A stretch of 64,000 nt of DNA from an uncultured Lachnospiraceae bacterium (GTDB taxonomy: Bacteria > Bacillota > Clostridia > Lachnospirales > Lachnospiraceae): NCBI GenBank assembly GCA_947625775.1, contig CANQPM010000007.1, forward strand, positions 62,001 to 126,000, given 5' to 3'. The position numbers and the translations under genes were made by a program. Below the pieces are notes generated by a model. The model was given only the letters and a program-made list of their open reading frames with translations. It did no database searches and had not been told where the DNA came from. Below, one piece after another: positions 33,401 through 42,093 of this stretch (position 1 is its first letter; the number at the start of each line of letters is the position of its first letter).

Positions 33401-34888
33401 CTAATTCTGTATTTTATACTTAACTAAATCCATATGCACTGTGCCGTCAGCATAGAAGGAAATGCCCTCCGCCTCCTGCTCGGTATAGAGAATGGCGCTA
33501 AGCGCCTGCTCGCCGTCGTTTACGAATATCTCCACGCTGAACCTGTCAAGGATTATCCTAAGCTTTAATTTCCCGCCGCTGCTGTTTACGCGGCTGCGTC
33601 TCTGGTGTATGATTGCCCTTCTCGAACCCGAAAATTTCCTGTCGATTTTCAGTATAGAGTCGCTCGGGTGAAAGCTCAAAGACGTATAGTATTTTTCATT
33701 CTCCGCAAAGTGAATAGCAAACTTCTGATAAACATCCTGCCCTTCCTCCTGCCTAAGCTCTATTTCCATATCAATCATACGCCCGCTCACGCTGTCAAGC
33801 CTTATCTTATCTGAAAAGACAACATCGCGGTACTCCTTCTTTTCACTGCGCAGGTTTTCAAGCTCCCTGACAGGCTTTTGGTACAGTCTCCCGTTTTTTA
33901 TCGAAAGCTCGCGCGGCAGGCTCATCTGCCCAAACCACAATATATCCTGCTCCCTGAAATTACAGGTATCCCAGTTCTGCATCCAGCCGATCATCACCCT
34001 GCGTCCGTCAGGCGTGAGCATCGTCTGCGGCGCGTAAAAGTCAATACCGTAATCAACCGACTGGTCGTGCTGCTCGGTAAAAACTCCCTTTTCCTCGTCA
34101 AAATCACCTATAAGGCAGAGCGTGCCGTTTCCGTTGTGGTATTCAAACTCATACGGGAGCATATCCTGCGGGCTTGTAATCAGCACCCATTTCCCGTCTA
34201 ATTTAAAGAAATCAGGGCACTCCCACATCTTCCCAAAGCGGTTTTTGTTGGCTATCAGCACATTTTTGTACTTCCACTCAAAGCCGTCCTTGCTTGTGAA
34301 AAGCAATATCTGCCCGCTGCCGTCGGCAGGGCGGTTTCCAGCCACGCAGTAATATGTACCGTCTTCACTGCGCCACATTTTCGAATCCCTGAAATCATTT
34401 CTGCTGCATCCCTCGGGCAAATCCTTCGTGTCAAGCACGGGATTCAACTCATATTTTTCATAATCCACGCCGTCGCCTACTGCAAGACACTGTGTCTGTA
34501 TCTCGCGGTACCCGCCGTTGCTCTGCCGCTCCCTCAGCACTCCCGTGTACATCAAAAGCTGCCTGCCGTCAGGAAGTTCAATGGCGCTCCCCGAAAAGCA
34601 GCCGTCCCTGTCATACACCTCGTCGGGCGCAAGCGCCGCGGGAAGATACTCCCAGCGCAGAAGGTCATCGCTTACCGCATGCCCCCAGTGCATAGGTCCC
34701 CACTGCAGATCATACGGGTGATACTGGTAAAACAGGTGATATTTGCCGTTATAATACGAAAAACCGTTTGGATCGTTCATCCAGCCTGTGCGCGTGGACA
34801 GATGAAAGGCAGGGCGATCCTTGCTGTCTATTAATTTTTCGGAAACCTCCTCATATTTTCGCGCTTCGCGTAATGTTTGACTTATCAT
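33401..34888 (-). CDS. GH32 beta-fructofuranosidase (sucrose/fructo-oligosaccharide hydrolase)
   Basis: 495 residues from ATG at 34888 with GGAGGT upstream; the frame is open further but without a ribosome site. GH32 motifs: TGWMNDPNGFSYYNGKYHLF (nucleophile aspartate), FSGSA, FRDSKMW (the usual RDP triad with P replaced by S, aspartate kept), and MWECPDFF (acid/base glutamate). The C-terminal beta-sandwich includes RLRIILDRFSVEIFVNDG-like sequence. No signal peptide, so it hydrolyses imported sucrose or kestose-type sugars. It lies 124 bp after the binding-protein gene. Confidence 0.92.
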   Translation of the reverse strand: MISQTLREARKYEEVSEKLIDSKDRPAFHLSTRTGWMNDPNGFSYYNGKYHLFYQYHPYDLQWGPMHWGHAVSDDLLRWEYLPAALAPDEVYDRDGCFSGSAIELPDGRQLLMYTGVLRERQSNGGYREIQTQCLAVGDGVDYEKYELNPVLDTKDLPEGCSRNDFRDSKMWRSEDGTYYCVAGNRPADGSGQILLFTSKDGFEWKYKNVLIANKNRFGKMWECPDFFKLDGKWVLITSPQDMLPYEFEYHNGNGTLCLIGDFDEEKGVFTEQHDQSVDYGIDFYAPQTMLTPDGRRVMIGWMQNWDTCNFREQDILWFGQMSLPRELSIKNGRLYQKPVRELENLRSEKKEYRDVVFSDKIRLDSVSGRMIDMEIELRQEEGQDVYQKFAIHFAENEKYYTSLSFHPSDSILKIDRKFSGSRRAIIHQRRSRVNSSGGKLKLRIILDRFSVEIFVNDGEQALSAILYTEQEAEGISFYADGTVHMDLVKYKIQN

Positions 34889-35011
34889 AGCAACCTCCAT
34901 GTCTTTGCTCCGCGCCCGCCGCGCGCCAATATCCAAAGGCAGGGCGGGCACCGATTTGCTCAAATACCCCACATTGAGCTGCAGGGTATTTGATGTTTCT
35001 TCATATTTTAA

Positions 35012-36682
35012 TTACTGCTGATAATATGCGTCAAGATACTTCTGGAAAATCTCAAGCATATCATTAAGTCCGTATGCGTCAAGGCTCTTTAAATAGTCGT
35101 CCCAGTCGGCGTCTGTAAAGCCGTTCATAATCCATTCAGACCTTGCCGCGTTGATTGTCTTTGTGATGTCCGTCTGGAGGTTTGACAGCTCCTCTGTGTC
35201 CTCCTGGCTCATAAATACGTTGGGATAAACATATTTTGTATTCATATCGGGTGTATAATAATCCTTAATCCAGTCAAGACGGTACTGAGCATCGTCAGGA
35301 CATGTCACATACACGCCGTAATACTCATCCAAAACAGCCAGAGGTCCGTTTACGCTCTCAGCCTCTCTTACTTCTACAGGAGAAGCGTCGCCCAGAGGCG
35401 CATGCTGGAGCATATCCTCGCCCTTGTCGTTTTTGCCAAGCACAAAGATGTCAAACTCGTCATCCTCGCCGTATGTACCCCAGTTGTTCTGCGGCGACTG
35501 GAACGGATCATACATCTGGTCAAGCCATGCGCATACAAGCGCGGGATTCTTTGCTACAGCGGTTACTACGCATCTGCCGCGGTCATATCCGCTTGTGAAT
35601 GAGCCGTTTTCGGGAGTAATGTTTCTGGTGTCTGCCGTCAGCGCAGGGAGCGGAACCCAGTCAGTGATGTTGTCAATATTTGCGACATCCCAGCTAAAGC
35701 ATACGCCGTAGCGCCCTGATTTACCCTTTGCAACATATGTCGCCCATTCCTGCGTGAATGCCTCAGGATCGATCAGTCCCTCCTCATACAATGAATGAAG
35801 CCATGCAATGCCGTCTTTGAAGCCCTGCTGCGTTGCCGTGCATATTACTTTTAAATCGTCCGTAACAGCGATATGTCTGCCCTGGTCGCAATCGCCGTAG
35901 CCCTCGCCAAATCCGTTGATGAGGATTGCGGGATCCTGGTTGCCGTCGTTTACAATGCACGACATCGGGATAATGCTTCCCTCAATTCCAAATTCCGCCT
36001 GCAGCTCTGATGCATGGTCGCGGAACGCTATCAAGGTCTGCTCAAACTCGTCTACAGTCTGCGGAATATCAAGCCCCAAGAAATCAAGCCATTTCTTATT
36101 TATAAAGCTCATATCGCCAACTGTCTGGATTGCCGTCTTTTCAGAGCCAAGCTGCTCAATCCACGGCAGCGCCCATATATGCCCGTCGGGAGCCGTGCTC
36201 ATAGACCTGTATTCGGGATATTTGTCAAACACTGTTTTAAGGTTCGGCATATAAGCGTCTATGTACTCCTCCAGCGGAATGATTACTCCCTGATCCGCGT
36301 ATCTCAAAAGGTCGTTGTCGCCAAAGCCCGCCGTAAACACAAAATCCGTCAGCGTGTCAAGATTAGCCATTGCCAGAGTAATCTTATCTCCCCACTGGTC
36401 GCCCTGAATAGCTGTCCACTCAATCTCTACGTTTGTCTTTTCCTGCAGGCGCTTAAAGATTGTACGGTTGTTCGGATTTGACTCCGTATTTGCGGGATAG
36501 CTTATCATACCTGTCAAGGTAGCCTTCTCCGCAAGCGGGAACTGAAGCTCCGCCAGGTCAACCTCCTGAAGCTCGCCCGTATTCAGCTCAGGCTTTTTAG
36601 AGCCGCCGCACGCCGTGAGCGACAATATCATGCCCGCTGCCAAAACCATAGCCATAATTCGTCTGAAACTCCTGTTTTTCAT
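35012..36682 (-). CDS. ABC sugar transporter solute-binding lipoprotein, sucrose/fructan locus
   Basis: 556 residues with signal MKNRSFRRIMAMVLAAGMIL followed by a lipobox SLTACGG. The mature part belongs to the large LplA-like family (FTAGFGDNDLLRYADQGVII, GRYGVCFSWDVANIDNI and tryptophan-rich segments). Shares family, not close identity, with the binding protein at 21742. ATG at 36682 follows GGAGATGC. It works with the two permeases immediately upstream; cargo is inferred from the GH32, GH13 and fructokinase genes downstream. Confidence 0.9.
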   Translation of the reverse strand: MKNRSFRRIMAMVLAAGMILSLTACGGSKKPELNTGELQEVDLAELQFPLAEKATLTGMISYPANTESNPNNRTIFKRLQEKTNVEIEWTAIQGDQWGDKITLAMANLDTLTDFVFTAGFGDNDLLRYADQGVIIPLEEYIDAYMPNLKTVFDKYPEYRSMSTAPDGHIWALPWIEQLGSEKTAIQTVGDMSFINKKWLDFLGLDIPQTVDEFEQTLIAFRDHASELQAEFGIEGSIIPMSCIVNDGNQDPAILINGFGEGYGDCDQGRHIAVTDDLKVICTATQQGFKDGIAWLHSLYEEGLIDPEAFTQEWATYVAKGKSGRYGVCFSWDVANIDNITDWVPLPALTADTRNITPENGSFTSGYDRGRCVVTAVAKNPALVCAWLDQMYDPFQSPQNNWGTYGEDDEFDIFVLGKNDKGEDMLQHAPLGDASPVEVREAESVNGPLAVLDEYYGVYVTCPDDAQYRLDWIKDYYTPDMNTKYVYPNVFMSQEDTEELSNLQTDITKTINAARSEWIMNGFTDADWDDYLKSLDAYGLNDMLEIFQKYLDAYYQQ

Positions 36683-36758
36683 ACTAATGCATCTCCTTTT
36701 TTGTTTTATGATTTTCTCTTTTACACATTATTTTACGCTTTACACAATTGCATAAGTC

Positions 36759-37658
36759 CTAGCCCTTTACGGAGCCCGCCATAATTCCGTTGTCAAAATA
36801 TTTCTGGAAGAAAGGATACATTACCAAAAGCGGAAGGCTCGAGATAATGATTGTCGCGTATTTCAGCAGCTCGGCAAGCTGTGCGCGCTGCGCCGTGCTC
36901 TGCATATCCGAAATCATTCCCGACTCGGGCTGGTTCTGTATCAAAATAGCCCTGAGCACAAGCTGTAAAGGCTGTTTTGCCGCGTCGTCAAGGTAAATCA
37001 TCGCGTCAAAGTAGCTGTTCCACATTCCTACGAACTGCCATAAAGCCAATGTCGCGATAATCGGAGTACATACGGGCAACAAAATCTTGAAGAAAAACGT
37101 CAGCTCATTCGCGCCATCCACGTCAGCCGCCTCGCGAAGCTCCCCAGGAATGCCCTGATAATAAGTCCTTGCGATTATCATATTCCACACGCTGAACGCG
37201 CCAGGCAGGATAATCGCCCACATGCTGTTTAACAGTCCCATATTGCTGATCAGCAAGTATGTCGGTATCAGTCCGCCGCCGAAAAACATAGTAATCACGA
37301 AAATCACGTTGAAGAATTTTCTTCCCCTGAAATCCGCTCTTGACATAGGGTAAGCGGCAAGCATGGTAATCAAAACTGAAACGACTGTAAACACAACCGA
37401 ATATATAACCGCATTCTTAAAGCCAACCCATATCTGCTTGTTGGAAAGCACGCGCTGGTATGCGGTAAGCGTCCATTTGCTGAAATCAAACGTAATGCCC
37501 TTGTTTTGCAGCGTGATAGGATCGATGAACGATGCCACGATTATATAAATCATAGGAACTATAATCGCCACCACAAACAGCCCCAGCAGTATGTACCCCA
37601 CCATAAGCAGCGCCTTATCCTGTAATGAATATCTTGCAAATTTGCTTTTCTTTTTCAT
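36759..37658 (-). CDS. ABC sugar transporter permease (LplC type), sucrose/fructan locus
   Basis: 299 residues from ATG at 37658 with GGAGACTAAT upstream; in-frame upstream codons lack a ribosome site. Six membrane segments begin at LLMVGYILLGLFVVAIIVPM. The EAA loop reads LREAADVDGANELTFFFKIL, and the C-terminus FQKYFDNGIMAGSVKG is typical. Partner of the permease at 37826, from which it is separated by a 167-bp gap holding hairpins. Confidence 0.92.
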   Translation of the reverse strand: MKKKSKFARYSLQDKALLMVGYILLGLFVVAIIVPMIYIIVASFIDPITLQNKGITFDFSKWTLTAYQRVLSNKQIWVGFKNAVIYSVVFTVVSVLITMLAAYPMSRADFRGRKFFNVIFVITMFFGGGLIPTYLLISNMGLLNSMWAIILPGAFSVWNMIIARTYYQGIPGELREAADVDGANELTFFFKILLPVCTPIIATLALWQFVGMWNSYFDAMIYLDDAAKQPLQLVLRAILIQNQPESGMISDMQSTAQRAQLAELLKYATIIISSLPLLVMYPFFQKYFDNGIMAGSVKG

Positions 37659-37726
37659 ATTAGTCTCCATTCTGCCGCCATTGTTCGGCAGCACAATTCT
37701 CTACACACCAACTTCAAATGTTTATG

Positions 37727-37829
37727 AAATCGTGAAAAATGCCCGCCCTTGGCATTTTTCGGCGTGAGATTTAGAAATTCTTCGTGAGCAGCCATTGCTG
37801 CGAGTGATTAGAATTTCTTCTCACGCTAT
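37727..37829 (-). repeat. Intercistronic hairpin pair between the two permease genes
   Basis: A first stem, GAAAAATGCC with GGCATTTTTC (37733-37759), is followed by a longer stem: GTGAG..TTTAGAAATTCT with AGAATTTCTTCTCAC, capped by GAGCAGC/GCTGC. The second begins right at the stop of the upstream gene. It may terminate partially or shield the message. A reduced relative of the CAGCCATTGC..TTTCTTCTCAC part occurs at 55512-55550. Confidence 0.55.
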
Positions 37830-38752
37830 AGTCCCTGGCCCTCGTTCATCTGCGAAACAATCTTATTCACAGAAACAAGCAGGATAACATTGATTATCGT
37901 GTTGAACAGACCTACCGCTGTTGAAAAGCTGTAGTCCCCGTCGATAAGACCTTTCTTGTAAACGTAGGTCGAAATTATTTCTGATGAAGCAAGGTTTAAG
38001 TCAGTCTGCAGTGCATACGCCTTTTCAAATCCGATACTCATAATATTGCCCGCCTGCATGATAAACTGGATAATTACAGTGCTCTTGATCGCAGGCCACT
38101 CAACGGCTTTGATCTGCTGGAAGATATTCGCTCCGTCGATAACCGCCGCTTCCTTCAGCTCCTTGCTGGCATTTGACAGCGCCGCCGTGTAGATGATGGA
38201 GCCCCAGCCTGCGCCCTGCCAGATGCCGCTCGCAATGTAGATTGTCCTGAATGCCTGCGGCATAGTCATAAAATTAATCTGGCTGCCAAACAGAAGGTTC
38301 ACAGGTCCCGTAACTGACAGGAAAATTCTTACGATACCGCAAAGCACGATTACCGAGATGAAGTTCGGCATATAAAGCGCAAGCTGTATCTTCTTCTTTA
38401 CCCCTGTTCTCTCAATCCTGTTTAACAGAAACGCAAGAAGTATGGGAACAGGAAAGCCCCACAGCATACCGAAAACGCTCAGCTTCAGGGTGTTTGCCAG
38501 ATAGCTTAAAAAGTCGGGTGACGACAGGAAACGTTTAAAATGCTTTAAGCCTACCCAGTCGCTCCCAATGATTCCCTTGATCGGGTTGTACCTCTCAAAG
38601 GCAATCAGTATGCCGCCCATCGGTATGTACTTGAAAATAATCGTCAGGGCGAATGCCGGCAGCAGAAAGAGCGCGTACAGCTGCCAATGCTGTACCACAT
38701 ACACAAAAGTATTGTGAAGTCTTGTGTCTTTTGTTTTGGTACTTGTTTTCAT
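37826..38752 (-). CDS. ABC sugar transporter permease (LplB type), sucrose/fructan locus
   Basis: 308 residues. After a basic start, WQLYALFLLPAFALTIIFKY and MGGILIAFERYNPIKGI mark an LplB-type permease; the EAA loop reads LKEAAVIDGANIFQQIKAVE. First gene of the sucrose/fructan operon, starting about 90 bases downstream of the promoter at 38840-38868, with GGAGAAAAAAGA before the ATG. No ATPase gene is present in the locus. Confidence 0.92.
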   Translation of the reverse strand: MKTSTKTKDTRLHNTFVYVVQHWQLYALFLLPAFALTIIFKYIPMGGILIAFERYNPIKGIIGSDWVGLKHFKRFLSSPDFLSYLANTLKLSVFGMLWGFPVPILLAFLLNRIERTGVKKKIQLALYMPNFISVIVLCGIVRIFLSVTGPVNLLFGSQINFMTMPQAFRTIYIASGIWQGAGWGSIIYTAALSNASKELKEAAVIDGANIFQQIKAVEWPAIKSTVIIQFIMQAGNIMSIGFEKAYALQTDLNLASSEIISTYVYKKGLIDGDYSFSTAVGLFNTIINVILLVSVNKIVSQMNEGQGL

Positions 38753-38839
38753 TCTTTTTTCTCCTTTCCTCCTTTATTTTACATATGCATATATTATTTC
38801 TTTTGCATTTGTAAAATAAAATATTTTTGTTGTAGTTAT

Positions 38840-38868
38840 ATAATATCAGCAGATATACACATTGTCAA
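38840..38868 (-). promoter_or_regulatory. Promoter of the sucrose/fructan operon with LacI-type operator
   Basis: TTGACA (38863-38868), 17-base spacer and TATTAT (38840-38845) on the minus strand. The 14-mer AATATCAGCAGATA (38842-38855) covers the -10 and part of the spacer, an ideal repressor position; its exact inverted copy lies at 39074-39087 in front of the divergent lacI-type gene. Confidence 0.7.
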
Positions 38869-39006
38869 TACTATTTTTACACTTTTTGTTAAAATTCTTT
38901 TACATTTGAACAAATTTATTTTTATTATACGACAATTAGTGTTCAAATTACACATATGTTTATTACATTTTCGAAGGTTATTCATAAATAATTTACATTT
39001 TTACAT

Positions 39007-39087
39007 TTGACTACTTTTTACTTATGTAATATAATGTAAATAGTCGGTATTACATTTGTATATTTTACGTTTTTATCTGCTGATATT
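39007..39087 (+). promoter_or_regulatory. Promoter of the divergent LacI gene with second operator copy
   Basis: TTGACT (39007-39012), 17-base spacer and TATAAT (39030-39035) on the plus strand. TATCTGCTGATATT (39074-39087) lies downstream of the expected start point, suitable for autorepression. The whole 38753-39181 gap is A/T rich with several TACATTTG repeats (for example 38901, 39003, 39051) whose role is unknown. Confidence 0.6.
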
Positions 39088-39181
39088 TATGCCGAATACA
39101 TATTTTAAAAGCCGTATTCCGCATACGGAGCTTTCCTTTCTGCTGCATGCGGCTGTAATTAATTATACGGAGGAACTATTT

Positions 39182-40255
39182 ATGGCGGATAGAGTTACCA
39201 TTCAGGACATAGCCGACGCGCTGGGCGTCTCCAGAAATACTGTGTCCAAGGCAATCAACAACACAGGAATCCTTGCCGATTCAACCAAGGAAAAGGTTCT
39301 GCAGAAGGCTGTGGAAATGGGATATAAGCAATTTTCATATATTGATGTCCCAAGCATGAACCTGAACAAGTCAGCGCACCTGCAGCAAGACGGCAGCGCA
39401 GCGTGTGAAATCGCCCTTTTTACTACCACTTTTCTCGGCGGTTCGCATTTTGCCTCCACTATGCTGGATAAGCTGCACAAGGAAATAGCGCAGCTAGGCT
39501 ACAGTCTCACCATGCATCATGTTACGCCTGAGGAAATTGAAAATCTGAGGCTTCCCATTTCATTTAATAAAGAAAGAACGGCGGCTGTTTTAGGTATTGA
39601 AATGTTTGATTACAATTATGATAAGATGCTGTGCGAGCTGGGAACTCCCACGCTGTTTGTCGATACTCCCGTGTCCGCAGACGAGCCTTTAAAATCGGAC
39701 CTGCTCCTTATGAACAACCGCGACGGCATATACAGCTTTGTCGGAGAAATGCTGCGCAGGGGCAAAAAGCGTATTGGCTTTATCGGCGAATACCTGCACT
39801 GCCGCTCATTTTTCGAGCGGTATATGAGCTTTAGGGATGCCATGTACCTGATGAAGCTTCCGATTATCGAAGAATACTGTATCACAGGCAACAAGGAGGG
39901 GGCAAAAACGCCAGGATATGATATTTACCGCGAATATCTGTATGAAAGCTTCCAAAAGCTTGACGAGCTGCCCGACGTCTTTATATGCGCAAATGATTTT
40001 GTGGCGATAGACGCCCTGCAGGCATTTAAAAGACTAGGGATTTCGGTGCCTAAAGACGTATGGCTCTGCGGGTTTGACGACTCGCCCGAGTCAAAGGTCA
40101 CTACGCCTTCGCTCACGTCAATCCACATACACAGCCAGATTATGGGAGTGTGCGCGACGCAGCTTCTGCTTTCTCGTATCAAGGAGCCGTCACTGAATTA
40201 TCGGACAGTCTATACGGAAACCAATCTGGTATATAGGGAGTCTACCGAGGACTAG
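39182..40255 (+). CDS. LacI-family transcriptional regulator of the sucrose/fructan locus
   Basis: 357 residues from ATG at 39182 with GGAGG upstream. The N-terminus VTIQDIADALGVSRNTVSKA is a standard LacI helix-turn-helix with hinge helix; the rest is a periplasmic-binding-protein-like sensor (CEIALFTTTFLGGSHFASTM, RGKKRIGFIGEYLHCRSFFE, PDVFICANDFVAIDALQAFK, VWLCGFDDSPES). Divergent from the ABC importer operon, so it probably represses that operon through the operator pair at 38842 and 39074. Effector unknown. Confidence 0.9.
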   Translation: MADRVTIQDIADALGVSRNTVSKAINNTGILADSTKEKVLQKAVEMGYKQFSYIDVPSMNLNKSAHLQQDGSAACEIALFTTTFLGGSHFASTMLDKLHKEIAQLGYSLTMHHVTPEEIENLRLPISFNKERTAAVLGIEMFDYNYDKMLCELGTPTLFVDTPVSADEPLKSDLLLMNNRDGIYSFVGEMLRRGKKRIGFIGEYLHCRSFFERYMSFRDAMYLMKLPIIEEYCITGNKEGAKTPGYDIYREYLYESFQKLDELPDVFICANDFVAIDALQAFKRLGISVPKDVWLCGFDDSPESKVTTPSLTSIHIHSQIMGVCATQLLLSRIKEPSLNYRTVYTETNLVYRESTED

Positions 40256-40279
40256 CGCGCAGCGCGAAAGGGGAATTTT

Positions 40280-40900
40280 ATGAATAATCTGTTTAATCCT
40301 GAAGGACCTGTAATACAGTTTATCACCAAGATAACTTACAGCGCGTACCTGAATATTTTGTGGTTTATATGCTGTATTCCCATTTTTACGGCTGGTGCTT
40401 CGACTACGGCGCTGTTTTATGTCACGCTGAAAATGGCAAAGAATGAGGAGGGAAATATCACAAGGGCTTTTTTCCACTCATTTAAAGAGAATTTTAAGCA
40501 GGGGACAAAAATATGGCTTATTCTGCTGGCTGTGGGAATTGTGCTTGGAGTTGACGGATATGCGCTTTATCATCTGAGGTTTACCAATATATTCTGGACT
40601 ATTATCACTGCTGTATTTGTGATTGCCGTCGCCGCGTATGCCATTATTTTAATGTATATTTTTCCGCTGCTGTCAAGGTTTCAGAATACCACGATGGCGA
40701 TGTTCAAAAATTCCATTATGATTGGAATGCGCTTTCTGCTGTGCACTGTCCTGATGGCGGCTGTTTACTTTTTTATGGCTGTCATTATAATAAGGATTTT
40801 TACGCCCGCCATTATTTTCGGCGAAGGGCTCTGCGCGTTGATATGCTCTTATCTGCTCTCAAACGTGCTGCTGATGTGCGAGGGAAAGGTTGAGGATTGA
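40280..40900 (+). CDS. YesL-family (DUF624) membrane protein
   Basis: 206 residues, five or six membrane segments. The family start MNNLFNPEGPVIQFITKITY, then NILWFICCIPIFTAGASTTAL and the KMAKNEEGNITRAFFHSFKENFKQ loop, are characteristic of DUF624/YesL proteins that recur next to LplABC-type importers. Function unknown. It starts 24 bp after the LacI gene (ribosome site AAAGGGG), so it is cotranscribed with it, and the next gene starts 26 bp after its stop. Confidence 0.88.
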   Translation: MNNLFNPEGPVIQFITKITYSAYLNILWFICCIPIFTAGASTTALFYVTLKMAKNEEGNITRAFFHSFKENFKQGTKIWLILLAVGIVLGVDGYALYHLRFTNIFWTIITAVFVIAVAAYAIILMYIFPLLSRFQNTTMAMFKNSIMIGMRFLLCTVLMAAVYFFMAVIIIRIFTPAIIFGEGLCALICSYLLSNVLLMCEGKVED

Positions 40901-40926
40901 AGCACGGCGCGGAAACGGAGAAAAAG

Positions 40927-41676
40927 ATGAGACAGGATAATGAAAAAGATAACGACAAGACAAAATCGCTTGAAACTCTGCGCAGCCTGCATGGAGTTAA
41001 GAAATTACAGTACATATGGGATTACTACAAGCTGCCGCTGTTTATAACAGGGGTTTTATTGTATGCCGTCATATATGTAGCATACAGGCACTTGACTTAT
41101 AAAGACACTTCGCTTTATGCCGCTCTGGTTAATGTAAACGCTGGTGAAAGTCTGACAGAGCAGCTCGAGAATGGATTTTTAGATGCCGCTGGCATAGATG
41201 CCTCATCAAATAAGCTGCAGCTTTACTCAGGGCTGTACTTAACAGATGATGCGGACAGCCCTTACTTTGAATACACCTATGCGTCGCGGGTAAAAATTCT
41301 GGCTGCCATTGACGGTGAGATGCTTGACGCTGTTTTGCTCGACAAGGAAGCGTTTGACGCATTTTCGCAAAACGGGTATCTGTGCCGCATTGATGAGCTG
41401 CTTTTGGAAGAATACCCTGATTTTTACAGCGAAATAGCGCCTTTTATTGAAAATAACATTTTCATAAAGGAGGATAATTCCTCTGAGGTGCTGCTCGACT
41501 CCTCTATTCCGTACAGCGCGGTCACGGAGGAATATCCTATGGGCGCGGATTTGTCGCAGGCAAAGCTCATCAGACAGGCTGGATTTGATGAGCCCGTCTA
41601 TTTTGGAATTATCGCCAACTCACCGCGCAAGGATATGGCTGTCAGGTATCTGGAATATCTTTTTTATGGGAAATAG
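40927..41676 (+). CDS. Membrane-anchored protein of unknown function paired with YesL
   Basis: 249 residues from ATG at 40927 with GGAGAAAAAG upstream. A charged N-terminus (about 35 residues) is followed by one membrane segment, LPLFITGVLLYAVIYVAYRH, and a 190-residue outer domain rich in acidic residues. The domain contains LYAALVNVNAGESLTEQLEN and a C-terminal DMAVRYLEYLFYGK that resembles the end of a solute-binding-protein fold. No family was assigned. Linkage to a YesL protein and a sugar regulator suggests a role in transport or envelope sensing. Confidence 0.75.
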   Translation: MRQDNEKDNDKTKSLETLRSLHGVKKLQYIWDYYKLPLFITGVLLYAVIYVAYRHLTYKDTSLYAALVNVNAGESLTEQLENGFLDAAGIDASSNKLQLYSGLYLTDDADSPYFEYTYASRVKILAAIDGEMLDAVLLDKEAFDAFSQNGYLCRIDELLLEEYPDFYSEIAPFIENNIFIKEDNSSEVLLDSSIPYSAVTEEYPMGADLSQAKLIRQAGFDEPVYFGIIANSPRKDMAVRYLEYLFYGK

Positions 41677-41751
41677 GATTGCTGCCATACATGCTGAAAA
41701 TCCATTCTTTTGAAAACAGCAGCCCAATGTTATCTGCAAGGCAAGCAGCTC

Positions 41752-42009
41752 TCAAATAAAGCTCAGCTGCCCGTCGTTGTTCTCCCTAAGCTGTGAATAC
41801 GCGGGCTTTGAAAGCGGCTTGTTCTTGGCAACGCCCCGCACGCCAAAGCTCCCCGCATATCCGCTGTCCTTTAAGATTTTGCTTATCCTGTCATATGTAT
41901 CATTCATCTCTTTTTCGCCGCCCTCATAGACAGCCATAGGCACACCGCTCTCAAATACGGCGGTAAAACCGTGTTTTTCAAGTAATTTTACGACTTCCTC
42001 CTTTTCCAT
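41752..42009 (-). CDS. Small hypothetical protein
   Basis: 85 residues beginning MEKEEVVKLLEKHGFTAVFE, a small alpha/beta protein with a GYAGSFGVRGVAKNKPLSKP segment. AAAGGGGG precedes the ATG. It lies 84 bp after trpA in the same direction, so it may be read from the trp operon, but no tryptophan role is evident. Family not recognised. Confidence 0.65.
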   Translation of the reverse strand: MEKEEVVKLLEKHGFTAVFESGVPMAVYEGGEKEMNDTYDRISKILKDSGYAGSFGVRGVAKNKPLSKPAYSQLRENNDGQLSFI

Positions 42010-42093
42010 ACAAAGCCCCCTTTCCGTTCAAAATATTTTGTTCCGCGTTGCATTGCGAACTTTCTATTGTCATGAATTAAAGCCGCCTGCCGC

